From NCBI GenBank assembly GCA_949440065.1, contig CASRZP010000002.1:1-38984 (forward strand): a DNA stretch of 38,984 bases. Reading direction: 5' to 3'. The position numbers and the translations under genes are program-made. Under the pieces are notes generated by a model. The model was given only the letters and a program-made list of their open reading frames with translations, ran no database searches and was not told the origin of the DNA. Positions 7,081 to 15,247 of this stretch are shown here, piece by piece; the stretch's first letter is position 1, and each line of letters opens with the position of its first letter. Source of the stretch: an uncultured Bacilli bacterium. Lineage in GTDB: Bacteria; Bacillota_I; Bacilli_A; RF39; UBA660.

Positions 7081-9504
7081 ATGTTAGATAAAAAATATAA
7101 TGCAATAGAAAAAGAAGCAAAGTGGTTAAATTATTGGAAGGAAAATAAAATATATCAATTTAAGCCTGATCATCGTGAGGTGTTTTCGATTGATACGCCA
7201 CCTCCAACGGTAAATGGAAAAATTCATATAGGACATATTTTTTCCTATTCCCAAACAGAGATGATAGCAAGATACAAAAGACTATCAGGATATAATATTT
7301 TCTATCCCTTTGGTTTTGATGATAATGGCTTGCCAAGTGAACGATTAGTTGAAAAAGAACAAGGAAAAAGAGCACATGAGATAGGAAGAGAAGCTTTTTC
7401 TAAGTTGTGTTATGAAACAACCGATAAGTATGAAAAAGAATTTGAAGAGCTATTTAGTAAAATGGGAGTTAGTACCGATTGGGATATTCATTATAAAACC
7501 GTTAGCCCATCTACGATTAAAATTAGTCAAACCTCCTTTTTAGAGCTAGCAGAAAAAGGACATTGCTATCATAAAGAAAGTCCTGCTCTATGGTGTAATG
7601 AGTGTTTAACATCGATTGCACAAGCCGAGTTAGAAACAAAAACGATCAAAACAACGTTTAATTATGTTCACTTTAAAACCGTTGAAGATAACGAAGAGTT
7701 TACGATTGCTACAACACGTCCAGAGTTATTACCAGCGATTGTGTGTGTGTTTGTTAACCCAGATGATGATAAGCATAACCATTTAATTGGAAAACACGCC
7801 CATATTCCAGTTGTTGATGTTATAGTTCCTATTATGGGTGATGAAAAAGTTGCCATTGATAAAGGAACAGGTGTAGTTATGTGCTGTACCTTTGGAGATC
7901 AAACCGATATTGAATGGTGGAAGAAGTATAATTTGCCATTAAAATATATTTTTACAGAGCAAGGAAGAATTATTGATTCTGTTCCTAACTACGGTGGATT
8001 AAAGATTAAAGAAGCACGAGCAAAAATTATTGAAGACTTAACCAATGGTGGATTTGTTGAAAAAATTGAAGAGTTAGAACATGAAGTACAAACCCATGAG
8101 CGATGTGGAAGAGAAGTAGAATATGCTGTGATGAAACAATGGTTTATTGATATCATGAATCATAAAGACGACTTCTTAAAAATAGGAAACGAGATTAAGT
8201 GGCATCCAGAGTATATGAAAGCTCGTTATGATGAATGGGTAAATAATATTGCGTGGGATTGGTGTATTTCAAGACAACGTTACTTTGGTGTACCTTTTCC
8301 TGTATGGTATTGTAAGTCCTGTGGTGAACCAATTTTCGCGAAAATAGAAGATTTACCTGTTAACCCTTTAGTAGATAAGCCTCCTGTTACTAAATGTTCC
8401 TGTGGTTGTAGTGAGTTCATCGGTGAAACGGATGTTATGGATACTTGGGCAACATCATCGATTACGCCATTAATTAATATGCGATATAAGGAAAAAGATA
8501 ATTTTGAACAGTACTTAAAGCCAATGAGTTTAAGAACAAACGCTAGTGAAATTATTCGTACTTGGGATTTTTATACGATTGTTAAGAGTTTTTATCACTT
8601 TAATGAACGACCTTGGGATAATGTGATGATTTCAGGATTTGTTATGGCAAGTAAGGGTGAAAAAATTAGTAAAAGTAAGGGAAACAGTAAAGTGGAACCT
8701 CTTGCGTTAATCGAACAATATTCAGCTGATGTGATTCGCTACTGGGCAGCATCTGGTAGATTAGGTACAGATATTGTTTATAGTGAAGAAACCCTTTTAC
8801 GTGGACGAAAACTAGTCAATAAAATCTTTAATGTAGCGAAGTTCATTGAAATGCACTTAGAAGACTATCAAGATAAGGAAGTTGAACACTATGAATATCT
8901 TGATCGATGGATTATGGGAAAATATCAAGAAATGGAAGAAGGATTCTTAAAATATTTAGAAGATTATGAAATTGGGCTAGCTTTAAATCATTTAGAAAAG
9001 TTCTTCTGGAATTTCTGTGATAATTATATTGAAATTGTTAAACATCGCCTGTATCGACCAGAGGAGTTTGGAAATAGTGCAAGATACTCTGGACAAAAGA
9101 CAGTCTACACCCTTTTATATAAATTGCTACAAGACTTTAGTATTTTCTTTCCCTTTATTACTGAGGAGATTTACCAAGAGATATATCACCATGAAAAGTC
9201 AATTCACTTAACCACCATTACTCCGTTAACTTTTGATTTTAAAAAGGAAGTAGTAAATGGGGATATTATTGTCGATATCATTAGCCAAGCACGTGGTGAG
9301 AAGACTAACCATAATGTGTCATTAAAAACACCAATTGAATTAATGGAGTTAAGTGTAACCAGTGATGTAGCTAAGGCAATAAATGCATCCATCAAAGACT
9401 TTAGTGCAACTTTATTTATCAAAGATTTAAAAGTTGGTGTTGTTGATGATTTAATAAAAATAGAAAATATTGTCCTAGAATTAGAAGATAAGGAAGAAAA
9501 ATAG
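7081..9504 (+). CDS. valS: Valyl-tRNA synthetase
   Basis: Charges tRNA-Val with valine. The start is ATG 7081 after AAAGGA; the in-frame GTG at 7009 lies inside the T-box and is rejected. The product is 807 residues. Visible parts are the HIGH-class motif PPPTVNGKIHIGH, the editing domain with TTRPELLPA, two metal-ribbon cysteine clusters (CKSCGEPI and CSCGC), WCISRQRYFG and the KMSKS-class loop as KISKS. It ends soon after the anticodon-binding domain and lacks the long C-terminal coiled coil of typical bacterial ValS (about 880 residues). This fits the shorter, archaeal-like ValS type found in some bacteria, although a phylogeny would be needed. Regulation is by the upstream T-box. vanY-like follows after eight bases. 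Confidence 0.95.
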   Translation: MLDKKYNAIEKEAKWLNYWKENKIYQFKPDHREVFSIDTPPPTVNGKIHIGHIFSYSQTEMIARYKRLSGYNIFYPFGFDDNGLPSERLVEKEQGKRAHEIGREAFSKLCYETTDKYEKEFEELFSKMGVSTDWDIHYKTVSPSTIKISQTSFLELAEKGHCYHKESPALWCNECLTSIAQAELETKTIKTTFNYVHFKTVEDNEEFTIATTRPELLPAIVCVFVNPDDDKHNHLIGKHAHIPVVDVIVPIMGDEKVAIDKGTGVVMCCTFGDQTDIEWWKKYNLPLKYIFTEQGRIIDSVPNYGGLKIKEARAKIIEDLTNGGFVEKIEELEHEVQTHERCGREVEYAVMKQWFIDIMNHKDDFLKIGNEIKWHPEYMKARYDEWVNNIAWDWCISRQRYFGVPFPVWYCKSCGEPIFAKIEDLPVNPLVDKPPVTKCSCGCSEFIGETDVMDTWATSSITPLINMRYKEKDNFEQYLKPMSLRTNASEIIRTWDFYTIVKSFYHFNERPWDNVMISGFVMASKGEKISKSKGNSKVEPLALIEQYSADVIRYWAASGRLGTDIVYSEETLLRGRKLVNKIFNVAKFIEMHLEDYQDKEVEHYEYLDRWIMGKYQEMEEGFLKYLEDYEIGLALNHLEKFFWNFCDNYIEIVKHRLYRPEEFGNSARYSGQKTVYTLLYKLLQDFSIFFPFITEEIYQEIYHHEKSIHLTTITPLTFDFKKEVVNGDIIVDIISQARGEKTNHNVSLKTPIELMELSVTSDVAKAINASIKDFSATLFIKDLKVGVVDDLIKIENIVLELEDKEEK

Positions 9505-9512
9505 GAGTTTTC

Positions 9513-10580
9513 ATGAAAAAGAAAATCATTATTTTACTTTTGGTAATCGTAATAGCAACTTTTGGTGTAGGAATCATCTTTTATGCTTTTGCTAATCCTT
9601 TTTTAAAAATTACATTGATTGGAGAAGATGTTCTTACTTTGGAAGTTGGTAGCACTTATCAAGAAGAAGGGGTTAAGGTAGAAGGAACGAAGGAAAATTA
9701 TCAAGTAGCAGGAAATATAGATAGTAATAAAGTTGGCAATTATGAATTAGAGTATTCCATTCAAAATATGATGACGAAGAAGAAGGTTAAGCGAAGTATT
9801 CAAGTAGTAGATACCACTACTCCTGTTATTGAGCTAAAAGAAAGTGATGTTACGATATATGAAAAAGAAGAATATCACGAACCTGGATATCAAGCATTAG
9901 ATAATTATGACGGAGATATTATCAATAAGGTTATGGTGAATACTACCTTAGATAATCAAAAAGAAGGAGAGTATACCATTACTTATGAAGTAGAAGACTC
10001 TAGCAAGAATAAATCATCAGTAACGAGAATTGTTATGGTAAAAAAACGTCCTGTTGTACAAAAGCCTAGTAATAATGTACAACTACCGTATGTAAAAGGC
10101 ATTCTTCTTGTGAATAAAAAGTATCATTTACCTAGTAATTATAATCCAGGTGTTGATAGGGCGGCATACCAAGCATTGGAAAAAATGCAAAATGATGCTC
10201 GTGGTTTAGGGTATAATTTAACTATGGTTTCAGGATTTCGTTCCTACTGGACGCAACAAGCGATATATAATCGAAATGTACAAATGGATGGGGAAGAGTT
10301 AGCAAACACTTATTCAGCAAAACCAGGAGAGAGTGAACATCAGTCAGGCCTAGCTTTTGATGTAGGAGCAATTGATGATAACTTTGGAGAAACTCCTCAA
10401 GGAAAATGGCTTCATGAAAATTGTCACAAGTATGGTTTTATTCTTCGTTATTTAAAAGGTAAAGAAAATATTACGGGATACAAGTATGAACCATGGCACA
10501 TTAGATATGTTGGCGTAGAGGTTGCCACCAAGATTTATGAAAAAGGAATTACCCTTGAAGAATATCTGGGAGTAAATTAG
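9513..10580 (+). CDS. VanY-type D-alanyl-D-alanine carboxypeptidase with two Ig-like domains
   Basis: A 355-residue membrane-anchored cell-wall enzyme: one N-terminal transmembrane helix (about residues 4-27), then two DUF5011-like beta modules (about 33-98 and 100-175), each typified by a TYQEEG/EPGYQALDNYDG element, then a M15B peptidase domain. Catalytic and zinc-binding residues are visible in SEHQSGLAFD and EPWHIRY, and SGFRSY is the usual substrate-loop signature. It should trim the terminal D-Ala from peptidoglycan stem peptides outside the cell. The ribosome binding site AGGAG is eight bases after the valS stop, so the gene probably shares the valS transcript. Nothing suggests a vancomycin-resistance cluster; VanZ at 32496 is far away. 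Confidence 0.9.
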   Translation: MKKKIIILLLVIVIATFGVGIIFYAFANPFLKITLIGEDVLTLEVGSTYQEEGVKVEGTKENYQVAGNIDSNKVGNYELEYSIQNMMTKKKVKRSIQVVDTTTPVIELKESDVTIYEKEEYHEPGYQALDNYDGDIINKVMVNTTLDNQKEGEYTITYEVEDSSKNKSSVTRIVMVKKRPVVQKPSNNVQLPYVKGILLVNKKYHLPSNYNPGVDRAAYQALEKMQNDARGLGYNLTMVSGFRSYWTQQAIYNRNVQMDGEELANTYSAKPGESEHQSGLAFDVGAIDDNFGETPQGKWLHENCHKYGFILRYLKGKENITGYKYEPWHIRYVGVEVATKIYEKGITLEEYLGVN

Positions 10581-10596
10581 ACTTGTGATAAAAAAA

Positions 10597-10626
10597 TTGA
10601 CATTTTACTTATTTAATGATTATGTT
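10597..10626 (+). promoter_or_regulatory. SigA-type promoter of the 63-residue ORF
   Basis: TTGACA, 18-base spacer, TATGTT. The -35 box is a perfect match. Confidence 0.6.
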
Positions 10627-10651
10627 GTTATTAAGAAAGGAGATATATTTG

Positions 10652-10843
10652 ATGAAACATATCCGTAAACTTACGATAAATAGAAATTTACTTATACCAT
10701 TATATAAACCATCGGATTTCATAACTAGAGAATACAAAGGTTTTATTGATTCTTTGGCTAAGGATTCTATAACAGAAGCTCAAAAAGCAAAGAAGAAAAG
10801 ACGAGAAGAGTTTATCAAAAAAGATGGTTCTAGTCTTATTTAA
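10652..10843 (+). CDS. Small basic protein, unknown
   Basis: The ATG at 10652 is chosen because AGAAAGGAG ends nine bases upstream; the frame can be extended to 10616 but that start precedes the binding site and lies in the promoter. The 63-residue product begins MKHIRKLTINRN, contains SDFITREYKGFIDSLAKDS and a very basic stretch (KAKKKRREEFIKK) that is probably helical. No signal peptide, cysteine or known domain is seen. It has its own promoter and lies between the VanY-like gene and poly-G cassette 2. I do not recognise it. Confidence 0.6.
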   Translation: MKHIRKLTINRNLLIPLYKPSDFITREYKGFIDSLAKDSITEAQKAKKKRREEFIKKDGSSLI

Positions 10844-10918
10844 AGTGTATAGATAACGTAGGTAAGACTTAAGTAACAGAGTATTCGTGCCGTTAAATTT
10901 AAAACCTTAATTAACTAC

Positions 10919-10947
10919 TTGAAAAGAAATAACAAATTTGATATGAT
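10919..10947 (+). promoter_or_regulatory. SigA-type promoter of poly-G cassette 2
   Basis: TTGAAA, exactly 17 bases, TATGAT. It is the only good promoter between the 63-residue ORF and the BspA-like gene, so transcripts reaching that gene probably begin here and must pass the hairpin at 11083-11115. Confidence 0.75.
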
Positions 10948-10975
10948 TATTTTATGATAAAGGTAGGTGTTAAAA

Positions 10976-11059
10976 ATGAGAAAATTAAATGATATAAATT
11001 TTTCTTCTAACACCACTTTTGTTAACCCTAGATTAACTAGGGGGGGGGGTAGACCTTAA
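10976..11059 (+). CDS. Short ORF with ten-G tract, copy 2
   Basis: Twenty-seven codons from ATG 10976, with AGGTAGGTG as ribosome binding site, ending in LTRGGGRP. The Gly run is encoded by G10 at 11040-11049 even though glycine elsewhere in this AT-rich window is mostly GGA or GGT, which suggests the nucleotides are selected. G11 would stop at once (TAG). G9 would open a frame that passes the whole terminator hairpin and stops at 11169-11171, 30 bases inside the next gene. It has its own promoter. It is probably a leader ORF; an independent peptide product cannot be excluded. Confidence 0.6.
   Translation: MRKLNDINFSSNTTFVNPRLTRGGGRP
11040..11049 (+). repeat. Homopolymeric G10 tract, copy 2
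   Basis: Ten G in the context TTAACTA-G10-TAGA, the same length and core as the tract at 5397-5406. Confidence 0.95.
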
Positions 11060-11082
11060 AATAAAATTAAATCATAAGAACC

Positions 11083-11115
11083 AAAAGAACGTGAAGAAAT
11101 TTACGTTCTTTTTCG
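11083..11115 (+). terminator. Terminator/attenuator hairpin, poly-G cassette 2
   Basis: AAAAGAACGT pairs with ACGTTCTTTT, continued by GAA/TTT (one G-U) and closed by a GAAA tetraloop, giving a stem of about 13 pairs with a T run. Flanking GAACCA (11077-11082) and TGGTTC (11116-11121) can extend the structure. The BspA-like gene's binding site begins only a few bases after it, leaving no room for another promoter. Confidence 0.75.
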
Positions 11116-11139
11116 TGGTTCAAAGAAAGGAAAAAGAAA

Positions 11140-12738
11140 ATGAAATCAAGAAAAAAACTTATTTTATCTAGTGCACTTTTATTCGTGTTAGTACTAGTAA
11201 CCATAGGAGTAACTTATGCAGTGTTTACTTTTAGTAGAGAAGGTGCCATTGAAAATACTTTGGAAACAGGAACAGTCACTTTAACGTATACCGAAGGAAA
11301 AACAGGAATTACCTTAAATGAAGCATACCCAATTTCAGATGATGCTGGTAAAGTTTTAACGGGAGTTAATCATGTGTTTGACTTTACTGTTCAAGCCAAT
11401 TTATCGAAATCCATGTCTATTAATTACGAAGTTACAGCAGTTAAGATTCCTATTACTGATATGACATCTTTAGAAGATAATGAAGTAAAACTATATTTAG
11501 AACGAGCCATAGATCCAGAAGTAGAATACCAAGAAGTTTTAGCACCTAGTAATTTTATACCAAGGGAAGAACAAAGTAGTCTAGGATCACCTTCAGGTTC
11601 GATGATATTAGATCAAGGATCATTCACCAATCAAGGAACAACAATACATAACTATCGTCTACGTATGTGGATAGCAGATGATGCTGTTATTCCTAGTGGT
11701 GAATCAAGAAAATATGGAGTAAGGGTCAATGTTTATGCTAGTCAATCAGGAGTAAAGATGGATGAGAGTTGTTTTACCTTTGATGATACTACAGGAACCA
11801 TTATAGGATATTCTGATAACTGTTCAAAAGATGTAGTCATTCCTAATCAAATTAATGGAGTAGAAGTTGTAGCTATTGGTGATCGCTCTCTTAGAGAAAA
11901 AGGATTAACATCAGTAAATATTTCTAATACTGTAAAATCTATAGGCCGATCATCTTTTTCGGAAAATTTATTGAGCGAAATAGAAATTCCTGAAGGTGTA
12001 AAGGAAATTGGAGATTTTGCCTTTATGGATAATCGATTAACTAAACTTACTATTCCTAGTAGTGTAACAAAAATAGGAAAGAACCCTTTTAATAATAACC
12101 AATTATCTGATGAAGATGCCTTTATTTACAAAAGAGATGAATTTGGAAACATTGACTATACCACTATTATCAGTTACGGTGGGGCACGACGAGATAATGT
12201 TGTTATCCCTAGTGGAGTAACAACAATTGCTACAAAAGCTTTTGATGGAAATAAGCTAACAAGCGTTATCTTGCCAGAGGGTTTACTTACTATAGGAAGT
12301 GATGCCTTTCATAACAATCTACTTACTTCTATTACTATACCAAGTAGTGTAACTAGTATTGGTATAGCATCTTTTAATGATAATCAATTAAGTGATAACG
12401 AAGCTTTTATTTATCAAAGAAACGAAGATGGAAGTATTGATTATACAACGATTGTTAGTTACGGAGGAAAAAATAGAGATATTGTGACTATTCCTGATCA
12501 GGTTAAGACTATACGATATTATGCACTAGCTTATAATTCATTAAAACAGGTAATTATACCAAGTGGTGTTACCACTATCCAATCAGACGCCTTATTAAGC
12601 AATCAATTAACTAAGATTATCAATAAAACAGGAAAAAGTTTTAACTGGGGTACGATAACAGGTGGAACAACAACGTCAACATTTGTAACAGGAACTATAC
12701 CGCATAAAAATGGTGATATTATTGTAACTAGCGAATAA
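11140..12738 (+). CDS. BspA-like leucine-rich-repeat surface protein with TasA/camelysin-like N-terminus
   Basis: A 532-residue exported protein. Residues 1-32 form a signal/anchor segment ending in VTYAVFTFSREG, with the ENTLETGTVTL stretch typical of SipW-type TasA/CalY proteins. A beta-rich domain follows to about residue 205. From about 208 to 510 there are leucine-rich repeats of the BspA (LRR_5) type, such as LTSVILPEGLLTIGSDAF and VTSIGIASFNDNQLS. Two longer blocks around AFIYKRDEFGNIDYTTI and AFIYQRNEDGSIDYTTI are internal duplicates. BspA proteins mediate adhesion and matrix contacts in other bacteria; that role here is inference. No cell-wall sorting motif is seen. The gene lies directly behind poly-G cassette 2. 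Confidence 0.85.
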   Translation: MKSRKKLILSSALLFVLVLVTIGVTYAVFTFSREGAIENTLETGTVTLTYTEGKTGITLNEAYPISDDAGKVLTGVNHVFDFTVQANLSKSMSINYEVTAVKIPITDMTSLEDNEVKLYLERAIDPEVEYQEVLAPSNFIPREEQSSLGSPSGSMILDQGSFTNQGTTIHNYRLRMWIADDAVIPSGESRKYGVRVNVYASQSGVKMDESCFTFDDTTGTIIGYSDNCSKDVVIPNQINGVEVVAIGDRSLREKGLTSVNISNTVKSIGRSSFSENLLSEIEIPEGVKEIGDFAFMDNRLTKLTIPSSVTKIGKNPFNNNQLSDEDAFIYKRDEFGNIDYTTIISYGGARRDNVVIPSGVTTIATKAFDGNKLTSVILPEGLLTIGSDAFHNNLLTSITIPSSVTSIGIASFNDNQLSDNEAFIYQRNEDGSIDYTTIVSYGGKNRDIVTIPDQVKTIRYYALAYNSLKQVIIPSGVTTIQSDALLSNQLTKIINKTGKSFNWGTITGGTTTSTFVTGTIPHKNGDIIVTSE

Positions 12739-12758
12739 GAACATTCTTGTTCTTTTTT
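12737..12758 (+). terminator. Terminator of the BspA-like gene
   Basis: AAGAACA/TGTTCTT stem with a TTCT loop and a T tail, beginning inside the stop codon. Confidence 0.8.
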
Positions 12759-12783
12759 CGTAAAAATGGAAAAATAAAAATAG

Positions 12784-12805
12784 AAATGAAATTTCTTCAT
12801 TTTTT
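12784..12805 (+). terminator. Second hairpin downstream of the BspA-like gene
   Basis: AAATGAA/TTCATTT stem with loop ATTTC and a T-rich tail. It may be a back-up terminator. Confidence 0.5.
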
Positions 12806-12826
12806 CTTTCCAAATTCTTAAAATTG

Positions 12827-12835
12827 TGTTAGAAT
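12827..12835 (+). promoter_or_regulatory. Possible extended -10 element before the zinc-ribbon gene
   Basis: TGT-TAGAAT, 40 bases upstream of the start at 12875. No convincing -35 box is visible, so this is a tentative promoter. Confidence 0.4.
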
Positions 12836-12874
12836 ATTAGCTCATACAGCACATTATCGTTAGGAGTTGGAAGT

Positions 12875-14590
12875 ATGGCGATTATTGATTTAAAAGAAGG
12901 CAATAAACCATTTATTTGTAATAAGTGTGGTTCTTTAATTCTAAAAATAAATGATGATGAGGAAGCTTTATTAGAACGCTTTAAAAAAGAAGATATGGTC
13001 AATGAGACAATACGTTTTACTTATGCTGAGAAGGAACCTGGAGACTCTTGGGGACTAGCTACTAGAAATAGACGAATTGAATTAGAAAACAAATATCGTA
13101 ACCTTCTATTTAATGGCATTATCAATAAAGACTTTTCTGTAAACGAAGAACAATTAAACGTAAGTTATCAAAGCGGAAATTTACTTCTATATAACTATAA
13201 CATTGAAGTACCTTATGCCTTTACCTTAAACAAGGGAAAAATTGAAAGTCTATCCATCAAATTTATAAAAGAAGAGAATATTGATTGTCCGATATGTCAT
13301 GGAACACTAATTGAATCAGAGGATTACATTAATACCGTAAAATGTAAGAATTATTTTGAAAAAGATGATGCTTATATCGTAGCTAACAATTTCAATAATT
13401 TTTACGATATGTATAGTAAAGAAAAAAGTGATGAGAGTTTTTCCCATCAAGAGGTCAATGCAAAAGATTTATTATTTAATTTAATTCATGTGAATAAACA
13501 CATTCAAGTTTTAGAAGAAGAAGTAAAAGTGTTAATGAAAAAACAAAGACCTGTAGGGCGCCTTTTACAAAGAACGATTTCTTTATTTCGCAAAAACGTT
13601 GAAGAATGGGTAATTAAATTAACGGATTTAGATGATAATCAAGAAAAAGATAACTTTTTAGATGAACATCAAATTACTAAAGTTTCACTAAAAGATTGTC
13701 CTGTTGCTCCTATAGCACCTAAGGTTCCTGAGCGACCAGTGCTACCTGAAGAGTTAGTATTAGAAAAAGTGAGCTTCTTTAACAAAAAGAAAATTATAGA
13801 AAAAAATCAACAACTATTAAAAGACTATAATACCAAAAAACTACAGTACGCTGATGCTTTAACCGAGTATGAAATTAGCTTACGTGAATATGAAAGTGCT
13901 AAGAAAGTTTACGAAGAACAAATGGTACAATACAACATCCAAAAAGAAGCTTTTGATTTAAAATATAGTGAGTATGCTAGACAAGTAAGTGAGTTAATTA
14001 CTGCTAAGATTGATGGACTAATGAAGCTCTTAACCGTGGAAGCAGAACTTAATAAAGAACAGTTAGAAGAAGTCATGGAAAAATATGAAATTCCCGTGGA
14101 GTACAAAATGGATTATTACCAAGTAAAAGAACAATTTGATTTCTATCAAAATACGATTGAAGAGATGAAAGAAAAGTTAATAGAATTATATAAAACAAGA
14201 AATGATTTACTTAGCTTAGATGTTATCTATCCAAAATATAGCGATTTAATTTCTTTAACTACCATGTATGAATACTTTGTCACAGGAAGAGTAAATACCC
14301 TAACTGGAGTAGCTGGAGCATATCGTTTATATGAAAGTGAAAGTGGTGATAAAACCATTAATACTAAGTGGGATGACATTGTAAACGAGTTAGATAAAAT
14401 TAAAGAAAATCAATTCCTTTTATATAACGTCATTTGTGATATTAGAAATGCTTGGGTATCTTTCCATCTAACCGATGAAGAAATTAATCAAGAAGTAGTC
14501 GTTAAATTTAACGAAGCAAAAGAAGAATACTACAATAAATTAATGGCTGACTGCACGAGCGCTAACACTTTTCTATCTGCTTTAGCCTAA
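12875..14590 (+). CDS. Zinc-ribbon and coiled-coil protein, unknown
   Basis: A 571-residue cytosolic protein starting at ATG 12875 after TAGGAGT. An N-terminal CNKCG pair (residues 15-18) and a CPICHG pair near 140 could together bind one zinc ion. From about residue 200 it is rich in Glu and Lys with long predicted helices. A proline-rich hinge, APIAPKVPERPVLPEEL, lies near residue 275, and a strong coiled-coil-like segment spans about 310-450. It has no membrane helix and no known catalytic motif. It is transcribed alone, between a surface protein and spore-coat genes. I do not recognise the family; a structural or scaffold role is only a guess. Confidence 0.75.
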   Translation: MAIIDLKEGNKPFICNKCGSLILKINDDEEALLERFKKEDMVNETIRFTYAEKEPGDSWGLATRNRRIELENKYRNLLFNGIINKDFSVNEEQLNVSYQSGNLLLYNYNIEVPYAFTLNKGKIESLSIKFIKEENIDCPICHGTLIESEDYINTVKCKNYFEKDDAYIVANNFNNFYDMYSKEKSDESFSHQEVNAKDLLFNLIHVNKHIQVLEEEVKVLMKKQRPVGRLLQRTISLFRKNVEEWVIKLTDLDDNQEKDNFLDEHQITKVSLKDCPVAPIAPKVPERPVLPEELVLEKVSFFNKKKIIEKNQQLLKDYNTKKLQYADALTEYEISLREYESAKKVYEEQMVQYNIQKEAFDLKYSEYARQVSELITAKIDGLMKLLTVEAELNKEQLEEVMEKYEIPVEYKMDYYQVKEQFDFYQNTIEEMKEKLIELYKTRNDLLSLDVIYPKYSDLISLTTMYEYFVTGRVNTLTGVAGAYRLYESESGDKTINTKWDDIVNELDKIKENQFLLYNVICDIRNAWVSFHLTDEEINQEVVVKFNEAKEEYYNKLMADCTSANTFLSALA

Positions 14591-14605
14591 ATCAAATTAT
14601 CGAGT

Positions 14606-14636
14606 AAAGAGCAAAACCTAAAATTTTGTTCTTTTT
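14606..14636 (+). terminator. Terminator of the zinc-ribbon gene
   Basis: GAGCAAAA pairs with TTTTGTTC (one G-U) and is followed by a T5 run. Confidence 0.75.
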
Positions 14637-14686
14637 GTATAAATAAAAACAAACCATCTCATATTAAAAAAAGAAAGGAGATAAAC

Positions 14687-14893
14687 ATGAATCAAGTACC
14701 TGTTATGATTTCAACAAAAGACTTAGCATACATCGAAGATATGATGCATTGGAACTTTACCGATAGCAAAAAGGCATTTCACTTTGAACAAGAAATTACT
14801 GATCTTGAAATTAAAGAGATGGCTCATCGTATTGCCATTATGCATAAAGAACACATCAAAAAATTATTAAATATGTTAAAAATAGGAGGATAA
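14687..14893 (+). CDS. Small spore-coat-associated protein, coat F partner
   Basis: This 68-residue helical protein begins MNQVPVMISTKDLAYIEDM and contains HWNFTDSKKA and AIMHKEHIKKLLNML. It starts at ATG 14687 behind AAAGGAG. The stop is separated by one base from the next start, and the next gene's ribosome binding site lies in its last codons, so the two are translationally linked. The partner is a clear coat F protein, and small proteins of this kind accompany coat F genes in clostridia and bacilli. A role in the spore coat is inferred from the pairing, not from a motif. Confidence 0.7.
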   Translation: MNQVPVMISTKDLAYIEDMMHWNFTDSKKAFHFEQEITDLEIKEMAHRIAIMHKEHIKKLLNMLKIGG

Positions 14894-14894
14894 C

Positions 14895-15212
14895 ATGAAT
14901 CAAAATATGATAGGAAATCCTAAAACAGAAGTTCCTAAAACCAAAGAAATGAATGATGAAAATTACTTAAATAGCTTACTCGAATGCTTAAAAAACATTA
15001 CCAATAATTATTCTATTGCACTAAATGAAATGAGTAATGAAGAGCTTTACCAACAATTGTTTTCACTATTTCAAGAAGCTCAAGATATGCAAAGAAAAAC
15101 CTTTGAACTAGCTTTTAGAAAAGGGTGGTATACTCTTGAGAAAGCAGAAGAGGCTAAAATTACTAAGGCGATAAACAAAATGGAAGGACAGTTAAATGAA
15201 GTAGTAGATTAG
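14895..15212 (+). CDS. Spore coat protein, coat F (CotF) family
   Basis: 105 residues. After an unstructured, lysine- and proline-containing N-terminus of about 20 residues, it has the coat F helical domain: YLNSLLECLKNITNNYSIAL, a short link with NEELYQQLFSLFQEA, then QRKTFELAFRKGWYTLEKAEE, where the KGWY element is the family hallmark. Coat F proteins lie in the coat or outer layers of endospores and resemble ferritin-like helix bundles. The ribosome binding site AGGAGG lies in the end of the previous gene. No good SigE or SigK promoter was found before the pair. A terminator follows. Confidence 0.88.
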   Translation: MNQNMIGNPKTEVPKTKEMNDENYLNSLLECLKNITNNYSIALNEMSNEELYQQLFSLFQEAQDMQRKTFELAFRKGWYTLEKAEEAKITKAINKMEGQLNEVVD

Positions 15213-15234
15213 ATAAGCTCACCTTATCTTTTTC
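15211..15234 (+). terminator. Terminator of the coat gene pair
   Basis: AGATAAG/CTTATCT stem with loop CTCAC and a T5 run, overlapping the coat F stop codon. Confidence 0.75.
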
Positions 15235-15247
15235 TTAATGAAAAATA

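Noticed and set aside
9513..10580. Vancomycin-resistance function for the VanY- and VanZ-like genes
   Set aside because: They are 22 kb apart, and no vanA/H/X-type ligase cluster or sensor pair is present; both families are common outside resistance.
14651..14670. Possible SigK/SigE promoter before the coat gene pair
   Set aside because: CATATTAAA fails the -10 consensus at a fixed position and no matching -35 lies at the right distance.
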